Shown: positions 25,487 to 33,500 of the stretch, one piece after another | Position numbering within the stretch: position 1 is the first letter of the stretch | Layout of the letters: every line of letters begins with the position of its first letter | Assembly (NCBI GenBank): GCA_016206925.1 | Contig: JACQQS010000034.1 | Location: 1 to 35,395, forward strand | DNA: 35,395 nt | Source of the DNA: Candidatus Omnitrophota bacterium | Lineage (GTDB): Bacteria; Omnitrophota; Omnitrophia; Omnitrophales; JACQQS01 | Direction: 5' to 3' | Notes under the pieces: generated by a model | The model's input: only the letters and a program-made list of their open reading frames with translations | The model's database searches: none | Told to the model about the DNA's origin: nothing | Position numbers and translations under genes: made by a program

Positions 25487-25812
25487 CTCAGAAGCTTAAA
25501 ATCAAAGAGCTCCTGGCGGAACTCAAAACGGGGCTTCAAGCACTCTATGGCGCCCGCCTAAAGGGTCTTTATCTGTACGGTTCCTACGCCCGGGGGGAGC
25601 AGGAGGAGGATTCCGATGTGGACATCCTTATCGTGCTTGATGCCTTTGTTGATCGGTATGGAGCAGAAATCGACCGGACAGGGCATTTGATTTCGGAGCT
25701 TTCCTTAAAATACGATTTAGCCATCAGCCGGGTATTTGCGACTGAGTGCGATTGGAAAACGAGTGACAGATCTTTTTTCGCCAATGTTCGTGAGGATGCT
25801 GTTGCTGCATGA
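25483..25812 (+). CDS. mntA: MNT nucleotidyltransferase, MntA-like (pair 1)
   Basis: 109 residues. The motif YGSYARGEQEEDSDVDIL has G33-S34, ten residues, then D45-X-D47, the GS-X10-D-X-D signature of MntA-type antitoxins that AMPylate HEPN RNases. The protein is a minimal nucleotidyltransferase domain. ATGA overlaps join it to the receiver upstream and the HEPN gene downstream. An 80-nt block over the active site is identical in pair 2. The function in this operon is inferred from the family. Confidence 0.88.
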   Translation: MTQKLKIKELLAELKTGLQALYGARLKGLYLYGSYARGEQEEDSDVDILIVLDAFVDRYGAEIDRTGHLISELSLKYDLAISRVFATECDWKTSDRSFFANVREDAVAA

Positions 25813-26204
25813 ATAATCAAGAAATAGAAGCCCTCTTGGATAAAGCATCACGCGCCATTGTATTAGCTGAAAAAACGTTCGAAGATAGTGGTCTGGATTT
25901 TGCGGCCGGAAGACTTTATTATGCTATGTTCTATATTGCAAGAGCCCTGCTTCTGGAAAAAGGATTGAGGCGTTTCACCAAACATAAAGCTGTACATAGC
26001 GCTTTTGGGCAGTGTTTTTCCAAGACAAAGGTGCTTGATTCAAAATATCATCGCTGGCTTATCAATGCATTTGATAAACGAGTGCAGGGCGATTACGAGG
26101 CTTTTTCCGCACTGACCACGGAAGATATTGTAGAAATGATCGCTCAAGCCCGCGAGTTTCTCGAAACAGCACGCAAATACCTCTTACAAACCGGCACAAC
26201 ATGA
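25809..26204 (+). CDS. hepT: HEPN-domain protein, HepT-like (pair 1)
   Basis: 131 residues, helical. FAAGRLYYAMFYIARALLLE and KHKAVHSAFGQCF are the HEPN core; RRFTKH gives an R-X4-H arrangement consistent with the RNase active site. ATGA overlap with its MNT partner. HEPN proteins of such pairs are RNases held in check by MNT-mediated AMPylation. A 23-nt identical stretch near the 3' end is shared with pair 2. Confidence 0.87.
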   Translation: MNNQEIEALLDKASRAIVLAEKTFEDSGLDFAAGRLYYAMFYIARALLLEKGLRRFTKHKAVHSAFGQCFSKTKVLDSKYHRWLINAFDKRVQGDYEAFSALTTEDIVEMIAQAREFLETARKYLLQTGTT

Positions 26205-26296
26205 AGTTAAACGGGTGTAATAGTGATAAGAAAGCCGGAGAAAAATCTTGAGTAGGCCATTATCGCGCATAAAATATCGCGGTGATCGGAGAAAAT

Positions 26297-26617
26297 ATGG
26301 CCCCTGACATTAAGGATCTTTTAACGGAATTGAAAGCGGGATTAAAGACTATCTATGGCTCTCGCTTGAAGGGTCTTTATCTGTACGGTTCCTACGCCCG
26401 GGGGGAGCAGGAGGAGGATTCCGATGTGGACATCCTTATCGTGCTTGACAAAATCGAACATTATTACGGCGAAATTGTACGAACTGGGCAATTATCTTCC
26501 GATCTATCTCTTAAATACAGCGTTTGTATCAGCAGTTTTTTTGTGACCGAATCTGACTGGAAAGTGCGGGACACTTCATTTCTTTCAAACGTGCGTGAAG
26601 ATGCGGTAGCTGCATGA
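26297..26617 (+). CDS. mntA: MNT nucleotidyltransferase, MntA-like (pair 2)
   Basis: 106 residues from the ATG at 26297, chosen for GGAGA at 26287; a GTG at 26282 is less likely. It has the same GS-X10-D-X-D motif as pair 1, encoded by the identical 80-nt block, while flanking codons have diverged. A 77-92-nt gap separates it from the first HEPN gene, the only real gap in this stretch. It contains no gene or clear promoter. Confidence 0.88.
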   Translation: MAPDIKDLLTELKAGLKTIYGSRLKGLYLYGSYARGEQEEDSDVDILIVLDKIEHYYGEIVRTGQLSSDLSLKYSVCISSFFVTESDWKVRDTSFLSNVREDAVAA

Positions 26618-27006
26618 AAGAAGAAACTAAGAGGTTGTTAGACAAATCATCGCATTCTATCCGTGCGGCAGAGATTCTGCTTAAAGAGGGCGAACTCGAT
26701 TTTTCAGCAAGCAGATCTTATTATGCCATGTTTTACGTTGCGGAAGCATTGCTTTGCGAAAAAGGTTTTAGGCGCTCCAAGAAACACACGCACGTTCATG
26801 CCGCCTTTGGAGAGAATTTTGCCAAACCCGCTATTCTTCCCGTTAAATTCCACCGTTGGCTTATAGAAGCTTTTAATGCCAGAGTCAAGGGAGATTACGA
26901 GGCAGATTTCACGGCAACAACACAGGATGCCGCTAACGTGCTTCAACAAGCCCGCGAGTTTCTCGAAACTTCTCGTCAATACCTCTCACAGTCCGGCTCG
27001 AAATGA
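26614..27006 (+). CDS. hepT: HEPN-domain protein, HepT-like (pair 2)
   Basis: 130 residues, about half identical to pair 1. FSASRSYYAMFYVAEALLCE and KHTHVHAAFGENF form the HEPN core; RRSKKH again gives R-X4-H. ATGA overlaps join it to MNT on one side and the tandem receiver on the other. Cognate pairing between the two systems cannot be read from sequence. Confidence 0.87.
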   Translation: MKEETKRLLDKSSHSIRAAEILLKEGELDFSASRSYYAMFYVAEALLCEKGFRRSKKHTHVHAAFGENFAKPAILPVKFHRWLIEAFNARVKGDYEADFTATTQDAANVLQQAREFLETSRQYLSQSGSK

Positions 27007-27812
27007 GCGAGACGCGGAAGACAATCCTTGTGGTGGATGACGACAAGGAATTGGTCCGGGCCGCGTCGGAAATTCTGCGCGAGGAAAATTTCCGCGTGCT
27101 CGAAGCAACAGATCCCGAAACGGCCGTCAAGATCGCCGCGGCTTATGAAGTGGACCTGCTTCTGCTTGACCTGCACATGCCGAAGCTGAACGGTTTTGAA
27201 GTCTTGAAGCTGGCCCGCGAAAAACAGCCGGATGTCAAAGTCATCATCATCAGCGGCTACCTCGAACAGCATAAAAGCGACCTCCGGAAAATTCAGTATG
27301 ATGATTTCATTCGAAAGCCCGCTGATCCTGAAGTTATATTTTCAAGCATCCGGCAGCTCATCGGGCCTGAGAAACCGCCGGCCGGCTGTGATCCGAATGC
27401 GCCGTTTCCTTCGGCAAAAATTCTCATCGTGGATGATGAGCCGGACGTGGGCATTCTCCTGCGCGACAATATGCTCGAGGCAAAGTTTGGCGATTTTCAG
27501 ATAGAGCTCGCGGAGAACGGCAGTGATGCCCTGGACAAAGCCGCAGTCTTTGAGCCCGATATTGTCGTTGTGGATATTAAAATGCCGCACATGTGGGGTG
27601 ATGAATTGATTGAGCGCATGAAAGCCATGCCCACGCCTCGGCCGAAAGGATTTTTCGTGCTGACGGCGGTTTCAGACGAGAAACTCGAATCCAGAATGCG
27701 TCGCGAGGGGCATATCTATGTTAAGAAGCCGTTCAATCAGGACATCCTCTTCGAAAAAATCCGCGCCAAGTGCCTTGAGCTGAATCTCGTTAAAAAGCCC
27801 GCCCAGAAATAG
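27003..27812 (+). CDS. Tandem-receiver protein (REC-REC)
   Basis: 269 residues with two receiver domains. REC1 (5-120): D12-D14, D56 in LLLDLHMPK, S84 in IISGY, K105 in IRKPA. REC2 (138-262): D144-D145, D191 in VVVDIKMPHMWG, T221 in VLTAV, K242 in VKKPFN. All key residues are kept in both domains. ATGA overlap with the second HEPN gene makes the toxin pair and the receiver one translational unit. No output domain. It parallels the tandem receiver at 5690 in the first operon. Confidence 0.92.
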   Translation: MSETRKTILVVDDDKELVRAASEILREENFRVLEATDPETAVKIAAAYEVDLLLLDLHMPKLNGFEVLKLAREKQPDVKVIIISGYLEQHKSDLRKIQYDDFIRKPADPEVIFSSIRQLIGPEKPPAGCDPNAPFPSAKILIVDDEPDVGILLRDNMLEAKFGDFQIELAENGSDALDKAAVFEPDIVVVDIKMPHMWGDELIERMKAMPTPRPKGFFVLTAVSDEKLESRMRREGHIYVKKPFNQDILFEKIRAKCLELNLVKKPAQK

Positions 27813-27871
27813 TTCTTATCTCATTTATCTTAATCAGCCTGTAATATTAACTGGTCAAAACTCACAGCGGA

Positions 27872-28012
27872 GGAAACCCTGGGCACGCCCGGGGTTTCCG
27901 GAGCAGCCCCGCGATTTTTGCAGTCCGGCAAAAATCGAGGGCAGTCTTTAATTCCGGCAGTCCTGCCGGAATTAAAGGCAGTACCTGCCCGTGGTTCTAG
28001 GCCACGGGCAGG
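27872..28012. other. Array of four consecutive hairpins, possible structured RNA or repeat
   Basis: Stems: 27872-27899 (12 bp, one wobble, loop CACG), 27912-27937 (10 bp perfect), 27947-27976 (13 bp perfect, loop GTCC) and 27984-28012 (11 bp perfect). Short GCAGT-containing linkers and loops recur between or within them. No T-tract follows any stem, so these are not ordinary terminators. The 27813-28150 gap holds no gene. Confidence 0.5.
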
Positions 28013-28150
28013 CGGCGGCGACGCAGAGCGGCGCCGTCCCTTGACCTAAAATCAGGTTTCTGAGTCAATTCCTTATTTTTTGTTGTATTGAGCAATTCGA
28101 ATAAGTATACTTTCCACACCCTCATAAAATTCTTCTTTAGGCAGACAATA

Positions 28151-29431
28151 GTGAACCGCTCAAAGTATTTCCCTATAGTTTTATTCGTTGCTTTAATCAT
28201 TCTTAGCTTCATCGCACAAAGCGACGCGGCTGCCAATTCGCCTCCCAATCTTTTACCCGCAGGTCCTTTCAAAACCTACGAAAATAAGCCCCTCAGTTTT
28301 AAATTAATCGCAACCGATCCCGATAAAAATGATCGTCTTACATTCCGCTCATCCCGCCTGCCGACGGGTGCAGCGTTCGTCGATCATGGTAACCGCACAG
28401 CGACATTTTCATGGACACCCAATTTTGACCAAGCCGGCATCTACAAAAACATTTATTTCACGGTTAGCGACGGCGTGTTTACCGACACCAAATATGTTTC
28501 TGTAACGGTGGTTAATGTAAACCGGCCGCCCGTTCTCGATCCCATTGGAAATGAAACCGTAAATGAAGAAGAACATCTGACGTTTCAAGTCCATGCCACC
28601 GATCCGGATTCCCGCGATGTTATTATTTTGTCTGCATTAAACCTTCCGCCCGGCGCCTCATTGATCGATCAAGGTCGTGGATTGGGAGTATTTGACTGGA
28701 TGCCTCAACGAGGAGTTGCCGCTGTATATTCCGGAGTTATCTTTAAAGCGTCGAATCCAAGTTCGAGACTTTCTACTGCCGGAACCGATAGCGAAACCAT
28801 CGCAATTACGGTTGTTGATGTAACTGTTCCTCAAATCGATCTTACCTCGCCACATCAAAATGGGGTGGTTGCCTACGTTTCAACGGTTAATATTTCGGGA
28901 ATCGTGGACGAGCCTTTGGTAAACCTCACCATTAATGGAACTCCTGTGAATCTGAATCCCGACCTGAGTTTTTCACAGGATGTTCAATTAGTTTCTGGGC
29001 AAAATGTGATTCCGGTTAGAGCGATTGACAGAGGTGCTCATACAACCGAAGTGTCTCTTGAAATCTATCATGAAATAGCAAAGCCTGTGGCGATCCTTGA
29101 TACATTTGATGGCGAAACCCTTGTTAATTATACGTGGGATATAGATGGAACTGTTGTTTACGACCGAAGGATAACTGATCAGGCAGCTTATGACGGTCGC
29201 AAATCTATGCGTGTCGAGTATCGGAAAAATATTTTCGCGCCTTATTCTTTTTTTGCCTTTGCTTTACGCGCAGACGCGGAAAACATTGAATCCTACGAAG
29301 AACTCAGAATGCGGGTTCTCAAGACGGAAGGCGGGCCGGTAATCCTGCTTGCAAAGATCGAAAATCAATCCCAAGCATGGGAAGCTGTGAATACGGTGAA
29401 TCAAAATGAGACTTGGACAGAGCTCGTATAG
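28151..29431 (+). CDS. Secreted Ig-like/RHS giant protein, 5' part split by IS630
   Basis: The N-terminal 426 codons of a large secreted protein. GTG at 28151 is preferred because it gives a clean signal peptide (basic start, then IVLFVALIILSFIA, then AQSDAAA); a TTG at 28088 would add 21 residues. Two cadherin/putative-Ig modules follow (VNRPPVLDPIGNETVNEEE is the linker), then a third Ig-like repeat (VPQIDLTSPHQNGV) and a jelly-roll, CBM-like segment starting AILDTFDGETLVNYTWDIDG. The stop at 29429 is made by the first bases of the inserted IS. Removing the IS rejoins it in frame with 30513 onward, for a protein of about 1766 residues. Confidence 0.8.
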   Translation: MNRSKYFPIVLFVALIILSFIAQSDAAANSPPNLLPAGPFKTYENKPLSFKLIATDPDKNDRLTFRSSRLPTGAAFVDHGNRTATFSWTPNFDQAGIYKNIYFTVSDGVFTDTKYVSVTVVNVNRPPVLDPIGNETVNEEEHLTFQVHATDPDSRDVIILSALNLPPGASLIDQGRGLGVFDWMPQRGVAAVYSGVIFKASNPSSRLSTAGTDSETIAITVVDVTVPQIDLTSPHQNGVVAYVSTVNISGIVDEPLVNLTINGTPVNLNPDLSFSQDVQLVSGQNVIPVRAIDRGAHTTEVSLEIYHEIAKPVAILDTFDGETLVNYTWDIDGTVVYDRRITDQAAYDGRKSMRVEYRKNIFAPYSFFAFALRADAENIESYEELRMRVLKTEGGPVILLAKIENQSQAWEAVNTVNQNETWTELV

Positions 29432-30510
29432 ATAGCTTCATAAAATCTGCAATATTTCCTAGAGTGGTATCATGTGCATGCCGATATCATTGGAAATGGA
29501 ACCATCGAGATATTCGACGTACGACGTTCGTGTCAGGGCTATCAAGGCTGTATCCATGGGCCAACGAAAAACGGATGTGGCCGATGCCTATCAAGTCGAT
29601 TATTCGACGCTCTACCGATGGTGCCAACGTTATGAGCAGCATAAACATTTCTCCAGTTTGGAACGAAAAACCGGTAGTGGTCGTCCCGACACGCTGGAGA
29701 TCAAACATCGGAAACGATTAACTACGATCATTATGAAACCAGCCTCCCATTTTGGATACGAGACAGATTTTTGGACGTGCCGTAGGCTCATTCAAGTAAC
29801 CGAGAGCGAGTTAAAAGTTACCGTCTCCAAACCTACGATGTGGCGCATCCTTCGCGATATGGGTCTGACCTATCAAAAACCAGAACGCCGGTATTTCGAA
29901 GCCGACGATGGACGCCGAGAGAAATGGATCCGTTATCAGGTTCCTAAAATCAAGCGTACCGCCTTTAAATACCGAGCGATTCTCTACTTTCAAGATGAAT
30001 CCAATATCTCATTAACAGCCGTATTGGGGAAAACCTGGTCTCCCAAAGGGGAAACTCCGATCCAACGGGTGACCGGAAACCGCGGCGGCGTCTCCGCTAT
30101 GTCCGCAATCAGTAAGTCGTGCCAACTTGTCTTTAGACTTCACCAGAAACGGATTACTTCTATCGAGGTCATTGATTTCCTGGCGCAGCTGCTGAAGCAT
30201 CATCCCGCACGGCATTTGGTCGTTGTCATGGATCAAGCGAAACCCCACGTCTCGGAGAAAACAACGTCCTTTATCCATCGCCAAAAGCGTCTTCATGTCT
30301 TTTATTTGCCATCCCGCTCTCCAGACTTGAATCCTGATGAGCAGGTTTGGAATCATTTGAAGCATCAGGAACTCAAAAGCCATCAGGCAAGAACAAAAGC
30401 GGAACTCAATCTGCTTGCTCGTAGAAAGCTGAGTGGTATGTCAAAGAACCGTACTTTACTCAACGGTATTTTCTTCCGTTGCTGTATTGCAAATTTTATG
30501 AAATGAGCGA
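29429..30510 (+). mobile_element. IS630-family insertion sequence inside the RHS gene
   Basis: TA lies at both borders (29427-29428 and 30511-30512). The ends share an imperfect inverted repeat whose best part is 18 bp with one mismatch (29437-29454 and 30485-30502). The 1082-bp element holds one intact transposase, of a different subgroup from the element at 5-1481. It interrupts a GTA codon and introduces a stop. Confidence 0.88.
29472..30506 (+). CDS. IS630-family DDE transposase, second type
   Basis: 344 residues. N-terminal helix-turn-helix (KTDVADAYQVDYSTLYRWCQ), WRILRDMGLTYQKPERR, then catalytic D175 in YFQDESN, D254 in VVVMDQAKPH and E290 in SPDLNPDEQVWNHLK. An in-frame ATG at 29496 is an alternative start. 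The stop lies 4 bp inside the right end of the element. Full length with no disruption. Confidence 0.94.
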   Translation: MCMPISLEMEPSRYSTYDVRVRAIKAVSMGQRKTDVADAYQVDYSTLYRWCQRYEQHKHFSSLERKTGSGRPDTLEIKHRKRLTTIIMKPASHFGYETDFWTCRRLIQVTESELKVTVSKPTMWRILRDMGLTYQKPERRYFEADDGRREKWIRYQVPKIKRTAFKYRAILYFQDESNISLTAVLGKTWSPKGETPIQRVTGNRGGVSAMSAISKSCQLVFRLHQKRITSIEVIDFLAQLLKHHPARHLVVVMDQAKPHVSEKTTSFIHRQKRLHVFYLPSRSPDLNPDEQVWNHLKHQELKSHQARTKAELNLLARRKLSGMSKNRTLLNGIFFRCCIANFMK

Positions 30511-30566
30511 TATTTGATTTAACCAATGCTCCTTTTCCCTTACAAAACGTAGAAAATATTTTATGG

Positions 30567-33500
30567 TTGGTTAATCCTGGAGAGACCGCCTCGCAAGGAG
30601 TATTCTTTCTCGACCATGTCTTCCTTGTTAATACCGACGCGGCTTATCGCGCCGCTCCTGAGACGCCACAGCTTTCAGGTCCAAGTGAAGGGTTTGGCCA
30701 ATATCTTTTGAGCTGGACCGATGTGTCGAGTTCGGGCGGTTTCCTCTACCGGCTTGAAGAAGACACAGACGCGGGCTTTGCTAATCCTACTATCTTCTAT
30801 TCAGCCGATATCAGTCAATTGATTTCGGCGCCGCATGTCACGGGGAACCAGTATTACAGAGTGAATGCGCTATCGGGACCCGAGGGTCACTCTGATACTA
30901 GAGCGAGCACGTTTAGCAATACGGTAGCGGTGAACCTTATTGTGGGTCCGCCGGTGATTGAAAAGGTAGATTCTTTTGTTGGCGACGACACGGATAACAT
31001 TTACGCAGCTGGTTCTTTGGTACGAATAAATGTTCTTGAGCTTTACCGCGCGGATAATGTTGTGAGCGGAAGAGTGCGCATTACTTCTGCCTCAACCGGT
31101 TATGACTCTGGCGCACAGCCTCTAGCGTTTGATCCCGCAGCCGAAAGCTGGTTCTTTCACTGGGTTACCAACGATCTTTCTGGCGCGGATGATTATGTCG
31201 TTCAAGCGACACTCACGAATGATTTGGGATTGACCGATCCGGATGGTACGGATGACGATCCGGATTTAACGATTTCACTGACCCTCGAGCCTCCTCTAAT
31301 CACCACATTATTCGAGGTTGAGGAGTTTACGGTTCCTGCTCGGGGACTTGATGTGGCTTTCGTCCGGACGTATAAAGCTTCCAGTTTGTTTGAGGGCATT
31401 ATGGGCAGAGGCTGGTATCACAGTTACGAAATTTTTCTGGAAAGGAACATGGACGGAAGTGCGGTGGTAACCGACGGGCCTCGTGGAGAACTCTTCTATT
31501 TGCCGGATGGAAGCGGTGGATTTTCCGCTACAAAACCAAACAACTATGCCGAACTGTTTTCCGAAACCGACGGATACCGTTTGCGTTTTAAAGACGGAAC
31601 AACCTACCGTTTCAGCTTGGATGGGAAACTCCGGTCTATGGCAGACCGGAATGGGAATACGCTTTCGTTTGCCTACAATGAAAACGGCCTTTTAAGCATA
31701 GTCACAGACGCTTCGAATCAAACCACTACCTTTGGCTACGCCCTTTTCGGCGGAGGTGCGTGGAGACTTACGGATGTCACCGATCCGTTCGGCAGAATTT
31801 GGTACTTCGTTTATCATCCGGATAACACACTTTTTGCTGTCGAAGATCCCCTCGGGCATGCCGAAAATTACTTCTACCATCCAAATCAAGATCTGGCGAT
31901 ACGAATCGACCGTTCTGGCGTTCAGACATTTTACAACTATCTTGCTGATGAAAAACGAAGGCTTGCCTCGCGAAATATTCCCGGCGATATTGATCGGATT
32001 GATTACCGGTATGGTCCAGGCGCAGAGATAGAGCTTACCGACGGACTTGGGCGCGTCACGCGAAGAGAATTTAACGCCTCAGGACTCCTCATAAAGGAAA
32101 CCGATCCGCTTTTAAACGTGACAAGGTTTGAATACGATAGCGCGCGGAATCTCACAAAAGTCATTGATGCGAGAGGAAAAGAGTCGGTCTTCACGTATGA
32201 CGGGAAAGGAAATCTTCTAACCTCTCAGGATCCGTTGCTGCGTGCAAGCTCCTTTACCTATGAACCGGTTTTTAATGAGGTGTCAAGCAGCACCGATCCC
32301 CGCGGCAATACAACTTTTTTTCGATATGATCCGGAAGGCAATCTCGCTCAAATTGAGGATCTGCTTACAAATATCACAAGTTTTTTCTATGACGAATTTG
32401 GAAATCTCTTGCGTACTCGCGATCCGTTAGCGCATGAGACCACTTTCACTTACACGCCGCAAGGTTTGGTTGAAACGGCAGGCGATGCGCTTGGCAACGC
32501 CACCGGCTTTGTCTATGACGCGCGTGGAAATGTCCTCGAAGAAATCGATCCCGCCGGTAACCGAACTCAATTTACTTACGATCTTTTAAACCATATCACC
32601 TCAACTACCGACCGGGTAGGCGCTCAAACGCTCTTTAGCTACACGCCGACAGGAAAGATTAAAACGTTAACGGATCATAATGGAAGGATAGTGCTTCATA
32701 ACTACGACTTTGCAGAGCGCCTTACCGGCCGCGTTTATCCCGATGGTTCGTCAGAGCAATTTGCTTACGATCGCGGGAATAACGTTACTCAAATCCAAGA
32801 CCGAAGTGGGATCGCCATCAATTACCGCTACGACGCGCTCGACCGTCTCAGCAAAAGAATATTTCCTGATGGTACTGAGGAAGTTTTTTCCTACGATGAA
32901 CTCGGCCGCTTAATTTCCGCCTCTAACATGGAGACCGACGTTACCTTTGCGTATAACGATTTGGGAGATCTAATCGCCGAGCGCATTTCCAGGCCGACGG
33001 TAAAAACATTGCGACACGCTTACGATGCGGATGGTAACAGAATTTTGCGCATCGATCATAAGAACCGGACCGTTGCCTTTTCCTACGATAAGCTCAATCG
33101 GCTTGAGCGCATTACGGCCTCCGGCGGTATCTACGAATATCACTACGACGAGGCATCGCGCCTGACGAAGAAAATTCTTGCAAACGGCGTAGCGACGGAT
33201 TTTTCTTATGATCCAGCCGATCGATTGCTTTCGCTTATTTCGAAACGTGCCGCCGGCACACTTCAGGAGTTTCTTTACACTTACGACCGCCTCGGAAATA
33301 TTCGCACGAAGACTTCGTCTAGCGGTCTTGCGGCCTACGAATACGACCCTGCCGAGCAGATTGTCCGCGAAGATGACCCCCTTGCCGGCATCAAACCGAT
33401 CATTTATGATCCTTTGGGCAACCGCGTCTCAGCCGCTTCCGTTAACTACACCACAAACATCTTGAACCAATACACCCAAGCCGCTGCGATACTTTTCACC

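Noticed and set aside
27872..28012. Hairpin array as tandem Rho-independent terminators
   Set aside because: No stem is followed by a T-tract on either strand.
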